From Carya illinoinensis (taxonomy: Eukaryota; Streptophyta; Magnoliopsida; Fagales; Juglandaceae): a DNA stretch of 64,000 nt. The stretch's first letter is position 1, and each line of letters opens with the position of its first letter. Below the pieces are notes generated by a model. It saw only the letters and a program-made list of their open reading frames with translations. It did no database searches and had not been told where the DNA came from. Shown here piece by piece: positions 1-10,438 of the stretch. The stretch covers positions 2,604,501 through 2,668,500 of the forward strand of contig NC_056757.1 in NCBI RefSeq assembly GCF_018687715.1. The letters run 5' to 3'. Position numbers and translations under genes: made by a program.

Positions 1-73
1 TCCATCAATCAGCGGGTGAACCTCATCGACGTGATCATTGAGTTCAGTGCTCCAAGGCAAACCAAGGGAATTG
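1..73 (+). CDS. POT1: POT1-like telomere-binding protein, first-exon fragment
   Basis: The reading frame from base 1 gives SINQRVNLIDVIIEFSAPRQ followed by TKGI and then a GT donor at 74-75. From family knowledge, this resembles the start of the first OB fold of plant POT1 proteins (typically SINxKVNLIGVIxE...TKGTD), which bind single-stranded telomeric DNA. The exon would end in codon phase 1, which suits the Asp codon expected next. The gene start lies left of the window. No further POT1 exon is recognisable downstream before the FAR1-related sequence at 1818, so this may be a broken copy or a gene with a very long first intron. Identity rests on about 24 residues. Confidence 0.5.
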
Positions 74-1817
74 GTACTCTCTCCCTCTTATTCGCTTCTA
101 GCAGTTCTACATTTCCTGGAATATCATGGTTGTTGTTCTGTCTCAAAACTGCGCTGCTAATATAGTCTCTTTCTCAAAATTTGTGGTTTTAATTTTAGTT
201 TCTCATTCCTTTTAGAAAGTACAATTCTTTGAATTTTTGAGTTTACGGAAATGAAAAAGGCAACGTTGTACCATTGATGACTTTTCTGGCGATGATGACA
301 CAAAGGCCGGACTCACGGCTGCTATCACTTTGGTTGGTTGGTAGTAGAGTGATGAAAAGTGCTGTAAGGTTTCTGTTCTGAGCCATTTCATACAATGTTG
401 GAAATGAAAACATCGTTTCATATTCTTGGTTGTTCTTTTTTGGATATGCGTCTTAGAATGTGGCTTTTTTTGTTATCAGATCTCATAAGACACGGAACAC
501 TTTTTTATTTTTTTTATAATTCACGGAACACTATATTTGATTAAAGCAAAAATAAGACCTAAAACCATAATGTTTTAACAAGAGTCTGAGTTTTAACAAG
601 ATGTAACAATCCCATATTCGTGGACAATCGAACTTCTATATATTGTGTCCTGCCCAAATCCATCCTATACACAAAATAAAAATAAGATATTCATTTATTA
701 AAAAAACTCTAAGATGTAGCCAAAAATAAGACCTAAAACCATAATGTTAATCTGTCTTTCTTATGTGAATTCAAATTCTTTTGATTTTGCTTTCATTATT
801 TCTATTGTCTGCTGTAAATTGTAGTGCAGAAATGCTTCTCCCCAATTCCCAACTTGGGGAAAAGTTGACTTTTAGCATTTCCTCATTGATTATGCTTATT
901 GGGGATTATTATAATGAATAAAAATAATATTAGCTTTACATTTGGCTTATTGGGTTGGATCTCATTTGGCTTTGATACTGGTTTGTAGGATTATATATGC
1001 AGCAGTTATAGAGTATGATTCATTATAATGTTATTTTGAATGCATAGATCATGCAATTAAAATCTACCACCAAAGTTCTGGGACCTTATTAAGAACTTTG
1101 CAGTTTTGCTCAGACAAAATTTTCATATATTGATTTATAGTATTGAGATTTAAAAAAAAAATATATTTAAGGTCTAGAAATTAAAAATTTTTATGCAGTG
1201 GTCATCATTTGAAGTTCTAAATTGAATGCTAGTCTTGTTTCATAGTAAGTATCACCATGACTTGGTTATGAAATTATTCAAGAACTACTTCCATTCATGC
1301 AATAACTTAATTTTAGTGTTAACTTTGGGTCCTATATGCTAGTTGCCAAGACAGATTCCAGGCCAGTTGTTTATTCAAATGTGATTTCAGAATTTTGGGA
1401 ATCAGCTAGTTGCTATTTTTCTTGTTGTCTTCAAGTCCACTGAAAGTTAACACTATTCTCTTTAACTTGCTCTGTCTGTGCATGTTGTGAGGCAAGAGCT
1501 TCATCTTGGATTTCCCAATTAAGCGCATAACCTGATTTAGAAATTCTTTGGTTCTAGTATTTTTATTCTTTTTCATAGGTCAAATAGATAAATTTAGAAA
1601 TTGTGAATAACATCCAAATAAACAGTGTTGGATCTTTTTCCCTTATTGAGAGGTTGCATTAATAACTCCCACTAGCAAAAAATGCTATTTGTAACAATAA
1701 TATTTTCACAGTTATTCAAGTGTGAGATTCTATATTAACTGTGACGGTTTAATAAACTTTTTCTTCTTTTGTGCAGTCTAAATTAAAGCCTAAGAAGACT
1801 GACTTAATTTTAGTGTG
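74..1817. other. Non-coding stretch after the POT1-like exon
   Basis: AT-rich sequence with no convincing reading frame or RNA gene. A phrase of about 25 bases (aaaaataagacctaaaacca...) occurs twice, at about 549 and 723. A pyrimidine tract ending in TGTGCAG at about 1770-1777 could be the acceptor of a 5' untranslated exon of the FAR1-related sequence that follows. Confidence 0.4.
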
Positions 1818-4493
1818 ATGGGGGAAGAGGAAGATAGAATGGCACCCAGACCTTCAACGTTGACTTCACAGCCATTTTACACGCATCAAAATTTGTTTGG
1901 ATCTCCAAATGTCGACCATGTGAGTAGGCAGGTTGATGTATTATTTTCTATTAAAGTGTGTTTGACATGCTCATGCATCTAACTAATTGCATAATGGCAG
2001 CATCCTCACGAGATTCCCTACCCTCCGCCTAGTAATTTGGAGGATTTTATTAGAGTTGAAGATTCATTCCGGGTATATTTGAGCTTGTTATCTAAATTCG
2101 AAAAATCTACATGTTACTTAATTTGTTTAAAGTCATTTCATTTTTTCTAACGTCGTGCTGCTATTGAGCAGATGCCACCTTATAATCAGTACCAGTTGTC
2201 AAGTAATCCGGAACACTTGAGGCAAGAAACGCCTCCTGCGTCAATGACACCAAATAGTGTAGAATTTGAATTTAAAGAAAATGTTGGAAGTTGTCATGAT
2301 GCTGATGGTATTATACTGTTCGATTATATGTATTTAATGACGCTAAAATTGTATTGATGCTAATTCATCCTTATATTTCCATTCATAGAAATGTTCTTCT
2401 ACATAAATGAAGATTTAAAGGGTAGCACTGTTGTCCCGGATGATGAGGTACAAGTTGAACCATCTAGATCCAGTATGGAGTTTGACAGTGAGAAAGAGCT
2501 TATTGCCTACTATAAGTAGTATGCCAAGCAAGAGAGTTTTGGTGTAAGGACACAGAGGACTAAAAGAGATGATGATGGGAGGCCTGTGTATCTGACTATT
2601 GGTTGTGCCCGTGGCGAAAAGTACTATCCGAAGCCAAACACTAATATCTTGAAGCCATGAGCAACAACTAAAACGGGTTGTAAGGTGAAGGTAAATGCAA
2701 CGTTGAACTACCATGAGAAATGAGTTTTGACTACTATAGAAAACTCTCACAACCATATTACTTTGAGCCCCAAGAAAAGTAGACTATTGCGGTCGCACAA
2801 GCATCTAGATGAATATAGTCAAAGGATCCTCGAGCTGAATGATAGAGCTGGTATACGAATGCACAAGAACTTTTATTCTCTTGTTGTTGACGCGGGGGTT
2901 ATGAGAATTTGGCTTTTCAAGAGAAAGATTGTAGGAATTATATTGACAAAGCTATATATTTAAGGTTGGGTAAAGGAGGTAGCGATGCACTTAATGAGTA
3001 TTTCAAAAGAATGAGAGATCAGAATGATGGCTTTGTTTCTTACATGGACGTGGATGATGATGGAAGGCTACGGAATATGTTTTGGGCTGATGCACGGAGT
3101 CGAGCCGCCTATGAGTATTTTGGAGACATTGTATCCTTCGATACAACGTACCTAACAAATAGGTACGGTATGCCTTTTGCTCCATTCGTTGGTGTTAACC
3201 ATCATGGCCAGTTCATATTATTCGGGGCGGGATTACTATCAAGCGAGGACACACATAGTTTTGTTTGGTTGTTCCAAATGTGGTTGGATTGCATGAAGGG
3301 TAAGGCGCCCTAAACTATCATAACCAATCAAGATCGAGCGATGAAGAATGCGATTGCTACTGTATTCCCTGAAACTCGTCATAGATATTATTTATGGCAT
3401 ATAATGCGCAAACTTCCAGAGAAGTTAGGATCGTACGCCAAATTCAACTATGGGTTGAAAACTGACATTCAGTCTGCATTATATGATTCACATACCACCA
3501 CAGAATTTGAGGAGAGTTGGGGTCAACTACTTGCAAAGTATGATCTGTTCGGCAACAATTGGCTTCAGTCCTTATATGAGGAGAGGTCCTTTTGGGTTCT
3601 AGTCTTCCTCAAGAGTGTATTTTGGGCTAGAATGAGTACAGCGCAAAGGTCCGAAAGTATGAATGCATTTTTTGACGGGTATGTCCATGCTGGGACAACA
3701 TTGAATGAATTTGTCGACCAATTCGATAATGCTCTTAGAAAGAAAGTGGAGGTCAAGACAACTGCTGATTTCAATTGTAGCAACCAAACTATCCCCTGCA
3801 TGTCCCCTTTCAACATTGAGAAGCAGTTTCAAAAAGTCTATACCAATGCAAAGTTTAAGGAGGTCCAACAAGAGTTGATGGGCCTAATGTGTTGTAATTG
3901 TTAGTTGGTAAGCACACAAGGTTGCATTTTAACATTTGATGTGTTGGATGAAATATCGTTTGATGAGCAAACCAAAAGAGTTCATTACTCAGTTTACTAT
4001 AACGAAGATGAGTGTGAGGTAAAATGCACTTGTGGATTGTTTGAGATGAGGGGGATTATATGTAGGCATGCACTTAGAGTTTGTCAGTTGAAAAATATTA
4101 ATGTGCTGCCAGATGTATATTTCATAGATCGATGGAGAAAGGACTTAAAAAGGCATTACACACTAATCAAAAGTAGTTATGATGACGTGCGGGGTAGGTC
4201 AGACATGCGTAATTACGAGCTAATGATCCAAAGATGTTCGAAATTAGCAGCCAAAATATCCTCAAACACTGACAAAGTCCATGCATTTCTGCACTATGTT
4301 GACGAGTTTGATAAAACATGCATCGGTTCAACGTGACTCGACATTCCAATCAACTCAAGCGAACCCAACGGTGGAGAAAGATAAGGGTAAACAGATTTTA
4401 AGCCCTAACGTCGTTCGAGGGAAAGGGAGACCTCCAAATAAGAGAAGGATTCCAACCATGGAAGATGGCAACAAAGAGAAAAAAAACAGGTAA
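1818..4493 (+). pseudogene. FAR1-related (MULE-transposase-derived) gene, decayed
   Basis: Proposed exons are 1818-1919, 2001-2072, 2172-2307 and 2389 onward, all with GT-AG borders and matching phases. The order of domains is that of FAR1/FHY3-related proteins: a FAR1 DNA-binding region (about 2475-2770, ending IENSHNH), a MULE transposase core (about 2990-3560, with FDTTYLTN and NQDRAM around two acidic catalytic positions), a SWIM zinc finger (CTCGLFEMRGIICRHAL, 4026-4076) and a basic tail (VVRGKGRPPNKRR). Family members are transcription factors domesticated from Mutator-like transposases. In-frame stops lie at 2517, 2658, 2721, 3311 and 3902. The frame changes near 2900 and again near 4320. 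Each stop can be explained by one C-to-T or G-to-A change in a Gln, Arg or Trp codon. No terminal inverted repeats were seen, so a host FAR1 relative is favoured over a live MULE. Confidence 0.85.
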
Positions 4494-7400
4494 TAATTGT
4501 CGAAACACCTAGCCTACTTGATATTTTGTAGTTGAAATTCTAATATATGGAAATTTTCCTTGGAACTTAGACTTGCAGGAAACTCTTGGTAGATGAAAGT
4601 GAATTGGGTGAAAGCCCGGGATCTCAACCTTAACCAAGTTCATTTTTGTAAAGGGTGGTAGTAACATTTTTGGTAATATTATTTTGTTCATTTAGATACC
4701 TAGCCTATTTAAAAATTTTTACTTAATACTTGATGGTATTTCAATCTCCCTTTACAGATTGTAAACATTGATTTTGTGAGAAACCCTACTTTTTTGTGAA
4801 ATGGGTGTTGGTGTAGATGAGGGAGGAGCTTACAAATCTCGATTGCCCTTTGGACAAGTGAGAGCTCAATTAAGCCTCAACAATAATGTTTTGGAATCTG
4901 CATTATAACAGTAATTTTGGAATTTTCTATTGAAGATATTTGCATGTGGGAAAACCTTGATAACATTTTAACATTTTTTTTCAGGAACTGTTGAAAGCTT
5001 CCTAGATGTTGCTGGGCTTTACTTTGCCTTGACTCAGTTGAAAATGGCTCCAATATGGCACTTGATATGTGAAAATGAGAATTGCTGATGGTTAATAAAG
5101 GTTAGAACATTCGTTGCAAAATTTCAGTATTACTGCAATAGAAGACCGTCTACAGGTGAGTAACATATTTTTGGGCTGTAGTAGTTTACTTGTAAGGAGA
5201 AGTTTCATTTTCCTAATCTGATCCTTTGTGGTGGTGGGTCTTTTCTGCTGATTCTTAATTCTATCCTTATTTAAATACTGATGAGGTGGTATTTACTAAT
5301 TCAGGATGGTGTCCCAGAAACAATAGAAACACTAAGGAAAGCAGTGGATGCACTAATTTCAGATTGCGCTCTAATTGGTTTTATTTCCCCAAGTAGTTGT
5401 TGTCATATGTATTTCTTTTACCGTCTAATGGAATTATCCCTTATAATTTAATATGTTAGAGTTGTTGAAGCCCAAACAGATTTTGGGGTATATGTGTGCG
5501 AATGGGAGAAGTTGTGATCTAAAGTATCAAGCACCATGCAATTCTCTTTGTTTGGTGTCCCATACAAATGCTGACTTGAAATAGAGATGTGTCTCTACTT
5601 GGGTCCATCCATCTACCTATTTGACACATGCCTAAATTATGTGTGTTTTGATGCTAGTGATGAAATAGATACTGTTGGTATTCTACCAATTCACATGAGA
5701 TTTAGCTTCATGTTTTATGCTACATTAAAAAAAAAAAAAAGACTAAATTATTAAACTAATCATGAACTTCCTATTTATGTGGTAGCTGTTGAATCTGTGA
5801 GAAGCACAAAGCTTCTCTTACTCGGATGAAGCTTCTAGTTCACCAGGAAGTCAACAGTTGGCAAAAATTGTAGCTTCAGAGGTTAGTCAATGTTGTATTC
5901 CGAGAGTGGGATACTTTTCTCATAGCCCTTGTAAACTGCTTGCATTATCCCTTTCGGCTTACTCTGCAATAGCTAAGCAATGGATGAACCTTTTTCATTG
6001 AGTTTGGGTGGGAGATATACAATTTCAAAATGATACTGACATAGTGATTATTACTTTCTTATAATAATGTGGCCTGGGTATGAAACGCTAGGTAAAGGAG
6101 GTTTTTTTTAATAAGACCTAGATATTTGCATTGCCACACTAATATCAGTATGGGAACAGATTTTGGAGACAGCTTTAGTGAACAGATTATTTGCTTGATA
6201 ATTGTCACATGACGTGTTATGTAGAGAGGAAACCTGAGTAACCTATAGTTTGGTTAGGGTTAACACCTGACTTTGTGGAAGCTATGTTTACTCTTTACTC
6301 TTTAATATCTGCACTCTTGTAACATAAGTTGGTTATACCACAGTTTTACTTCTTGTATTTTTTTGTTTTTATCTTGTTGTTTCTACACTAAGATTTCGGC
6401 AACAAGAATACGTAGTATTTTTTTTGAATCATTGGCTACTACTGAATTACTTTAATGGGTACTGAGATGATGCATGGTAGCAGTAATAGGGATACCAACA
6501 GCAGCAGTAATGAACCAGCAATGCAAATTAATATTTCACAATGCATGGATGCATATATTGATATATACCGCGTCAAGAGAATTGGTATTTCTGTGTACTT
6601 AGGTAATGCAAAATTTATGTGTACTTAGGTAAGGCAATATTGTGGTAGAATCTGCAGCAAGAGAATTTCCAATTTAATATTATGAAATAGTTAGGTAAGG
6701 CAATATTGTGGCAGATTTAAACCAAGTCAACTGCCGATAAATGATCAATTACTTTTAGAATTTGGAATTAATTAGGTATATATATATATAGCTGGACCAT
6801 GCATCGACTCCATATAAGCATCTACCTATTTAAGTAACCATTTGAGCATAAACAACGGTGACCATGACCTAGCTGCCATTTTTAGCAATGTACTCAGGGT
6901 TTTTTGTGTTTTTATGTTGTTCTTGAACCTCATAAGATAACACTCACAAGAATACTTCACAGGCATTTTTTGAATCATTGGCACTTGTAAAAGTAATTGT
7001 GCATGAAAAGAAGAATAATCTACTTATTGTACGCATATTGAAAACTGACATTCTTTCGAGAATAATACTTCTATAAATTCTGACCATTGGTTGAATAAAT
7101 CTAGAAGTGACAAAATAGGTTGTGTGGAATTATTCTTCTTGATGATTACTAAACTATTTTTTGCAATGAAATTGTGTTTTGTAATGTAAAATAGTTTTAT
7201 TTGCCAGAAAGTATTTTCTATTTATGCATTTATGCTTTGATCCCTTTATAGGTCTCGGTGATCAATTGGAGATGTCTATCTAAGGAAACCTGAGTTTAAC
7301 AGGCATCCTCTTTTCCTGCAGTACAGTTCACTGGATTCAATCGGAATGCACTATATACTGCAACTTTATAGATCTCAGTTTGAGGAGGCTGCACTTAAAA

Positions 7401-9302
7401 TGAAGATCTAAATCTTTTTTCAAAGATTTTGAATGGTTCATATAATGTCCATTCATGTGATGTGCCTAGAATCCAATGGATATGTATTAAAATCTGACAC
7501 TTCGCTATTTCGAAAATTGAGACATACTTGATGATTGTTCTTGTACATTCCAATATGTATAATAGCTTACCATTTTAAAGTTGACTTTTTATCTACATAT
7601 ATTAATTTTGATTCTACCATATCCACAAATAGAATGTGGGACTGGATATTAACTGTGATGAGGTAAGATTTTGAAGTGCCATCAGGATGCTATAATATAT
7701 CAATAACAATTTTGCCAAACACTTGATAAATGCAGCAGCACAAGTAATCAATCAAATGAGTAAAAAATGCTCCAACTTATTCTCTTATTAACTGGGTAAA
7801 AACATAAATCCACCTTGCCCTGGGTAAATCAGATGAGGATCAGAAAATGCCAAAAACAATACTTTCAGTGCATAAAAACTTAAATGCTCCAGCATCCGTG
7901 TTTTGAGCAATATCACTAAATGACACTTTGCTAAAGTCTACAAAGACAATTTAATTGCACAAAAGTTCTTCTTTACACGGTGAGGCTAACACCATACAAT
8001 TTACATACATGGTCTTAGTCCACAAACCATGTGCACTTCAAAAGAACCATGCAAAACCTAAAAGAGTTCATAACACCGTACTTTACATAGAATTTATCCG
8101 AACCAAATAAACACTATTACAAATGTCAGAATCCAGTAGAAACACAAAAGTTTTCGCTTTTGCTTTTTCAGATTCTTTGCTATTTCTCTCACTTTATCTT
8201 CCCGTTTCCGAACGGCATACTCGCGCTGTAATACATCATTCCACGAAATACTTGTCGCCTTATTCTCACGGGCACGAAAATTTTACTCTAGCAAATGAAG
8301 TATATCGGCCCATACAAAAAATTCACACTTTGCTTCTCCCTACACACAGTATTAATTCCCAATTAATATGATAAAATACACCCAAGCAGCAAACCATTAG
8401 GCAAAACAAAACAAAGCAAACCATCAAATTTCTTTTACCATTTTATAGTTTGGGCAAGAGAAAAAACTCCTTCCAGGATTTCTCAACGTGTGAGATGTCT
8501 TAAGTGGTGTTTTCAAACCATACCAACAAGTTGGAGAATTCATGACATAATCATTAAGTACAGATGATGATTAAGATGCTGACATGATTGATTCTGAAAA
8601 AACAAAGAAAATTTCTCCCAATGTGAGAATTCGAACTCAAGGTTCTATAGCATTTCAATAAAATATTATGAAATCCAAAAAGAATACCCATGAGAACCTC
8701 AATAAACTCTATTGGTTTTATTGAGGTTCTCTTCAGAATGTGCAAACATTGGGAACTTACATTCTAGTGTTTTAAATCATCAAGACATCATTAATGTTAG
8801 CGCGGGGGGACCTGTAGGAAGGTTTAAAAATCAAGCCAATTGAATAAAAGGATAACAAAAACAAATCCCAGAATTTCTTATCAATTGTATCATAAAAAAA
8901 TGCTATAGTGAAGGTTAATCCAAATTAAGTATATAAGATTCGGAGATGAGGAAGAAAACTTTCTGCTCCTAGTAGAGTTCACCAAAAAATTCGTCATCAC
9001 CCAACATTCATGATATAATGATTTTGAAAACTAAACAATATATCTGTCACGAGTAGGATATAAAGATTTGAAAATACACAAAGTGATCTATCTGCAATTT
9101 TTAAGTCCATTCATGATAGAGTATATTCATCTAAAGATTAGAAAATACACACAGTGGGTAAGCGTTTTACTATGATAATAAGACAGATTAGGAGCACTAG
9201 AAAACAAAGTAAACTCAGTTGGTTCATGAGCATTGAACAATCGCAGACCCAATCGTAGATTAATGAGCAAAAAATCGCAGACCAAAGAAATACCCTAACT
9301 GT
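4494..9302. other. Long spacer, no supported gene
   Basis: AT-rich DNA apart from the exon-like pieces listed separately. A 21-base phrase (ttaggtaaggcaatattgtgg) is repeated at about 6628 and 6690, and a diverged longer repeat links about 6370-6450 with 6900-6990. Poly-A occurs at about 5727-5740 and a short (TA)n at about 6777-6790. No tRNA, rRNA or complete coding sequence was recognised. Confidence 0.4.
4984..5881 (+). pseudogene. Possible relict exons of an unrecognised gene
   Basis: Three short stretches read like protein. At 4984-5088 an acceptor-like TTTTTTTTCAG is followed by 34 open codons including FLDVAGLYFALTQLKMAPIW. At 5305-5380 there is DGVPETIETLRKAVDALISD. At about 5806-5881 SYSDEASSSPGSQQLAKIVA leads into a GAG|GTTAGT donor. 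They do not join in one frame, and I do not recognise the family. They could be remains of one decayed gene or chance open frames. Confidence 0.22.
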
Positions 9303-9764
9303 TCACAAATCGGAGCTGCGGTGATCCGTAGATTCCCTCTTTCCGAGTGATTCTACGTCGAACGGACGGCTGCTTGAGATGGGAGAAAGGAGCTGCAGTT
9401 TGGACTCCGGAGACAGGATATGGGAGAAAGGGGGTGTTCTTTCCGTCGTGGGTGAAGGGCGTGTTGTTAGTGAGGGTAAAATAAACATTTCACAAGGAAA
9501 GCAAAAAGCAAAGAATGGTACCCAGATCGTGTCACAGAGGGCTTCGCGTCGGTGGTTGCTTCGCTTCGAGGTCTGAGATCGAAGAAGATGAAGAGGAGAG
9601 TGGGCTGAGAGTGCTGGTAGGGGGACGGAACGAGGGAGGGAAGTGCTGGTAGGGGGACAGAATGAGGGAGGGAACGGAGCTACAGAGCTCGAGCTACATT
9701 TCTCAAAAATCAAATGTTTGCCAATACTGAGGGAGGGAACGGAACTTGGGGAGAGTTTAGTCAT
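9303..9764 (-). CDS. Unrecognised Ser/Pro-rich reading frame, doubtful
   Basis: A 153-codon open frame lies in a locally GC-richer patch. The product is rich in Ser, Pro and Arg without a domain I know, and part of it (SFCPPTSTSLPRSVPLP) comes from a 32-bp tandem duplication. The composition suggests a 5' untranslated or promoter region rather than a protein. A CACGTG-type element (ccacgtgtgg) lies just upstream at about 9776-9785, which would fit a minus-strand transcription start here. No downstream exons were identified on the minus strand. Confidence 0.18.
   Translation of the reverse strand: MTKLSPSSVPSLSIGKHLIFEKCSSSSVAPFPPSFCPPTSTSLPRSVPLPALSAHSPLHLLRSQTSKRSNHRREALCDTIWVPFFAFCFPCEMFILPSLTTRPSPTTERTPPFSHILSPESKLQLLSPISSSRPFDVESLGKRESTDHRSSDL
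9611..9674. repeat. 32-bp tandem duplication
   Basis: Units 9611-9642 and 9643-9674 begin gtgctggtagggggac and differ at two bases. A partial third piece (gagggagggaacgg) follows at about 9729-9742. Confidence 0.85.
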
Positions 9765-10094
9765 TTCGCCCCTACCACGTGTGGTGTGCGTCAGCTGCTC
9801 CCAATACTTTTTCTTTCTAGATTATCATCGAGGCATGCTTGGCTTGACAATCAAATCCTGCAACATTTCGATTAAGCCAAAATTTCCAAACAATCAAAAT
9901 TGGGATCACCTGTGTCTATAGATGATACTAATTTGAATTACCAAAAGGAGTCCATGGCTAAGATATCAACTCTTCCTTCCATCCATCAGTTGCAACCATT
10001 AGCGAGACTCCAAAATAAGATACACATATATTGCGGATTCAAACTTAGAGTTTCTTCTTGAAAAGTGAGAAGTGCTTGTAGATACCATACCCCA

Positions 10095-10438
10095 TGTTAA
10101 AATGGGAATCCCACACTGCCTGTGAACAAGAATATGTACATGTTTATAAGAAATGAGCGGCACTCTCTTGTTGAATCGGTTTTATGAGATGAGTTAAACT
10201 CATGAATTTCATCATGATATCAAAGCCAACCATAGGACGAATGGCAAACGGGGGCCCACACTACTTATCTTGATAAGTACCAGCAAAAATACTGATCTGC
10301 ACATGAAGAAGAGTGTTAAGACAGGAATCTCACATTGACTGTTGATAAGAATATGGGCATGCATGTTTATAAAGAATGAGCACAACCCTTTCTTATTGAA
10401 CCGATTTTATAAAATAAGTTAAACCATGAATTTCTTCA
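10095..10438 (+). mobile_element. TRIM-like miniature LTR retrotransposon
   Basis: Two diverged direct repeats, 10095-10214 (120 bp) and 10314-10438 (125 bp), both begin TGTTAA and end in CA. Directly after the first comes TGATATCAAAGCC (10215-10227), two changes away from the usual initiator-Met tRNA primer site TGGTATCAGAGCC. A purine-rich gaagaagag precedes the second repeat, as a polypurine tract should. Flanks are CCCCA and CCCCC, a near-match for a 5-bp duplication. The roughly 100-bp interior codes for nothing. This is the layout of TRIM elements, which move with enzymes of larger relatives. It is old, judging by the difference between its repeats. Confidence 0.6.

Noticed and set aside
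6628..6711. Repeated 21-base phrase ttaggtaaggcaatattgtgg
   Set aside because: Short isolated duplication without ends or structure that would define an element.
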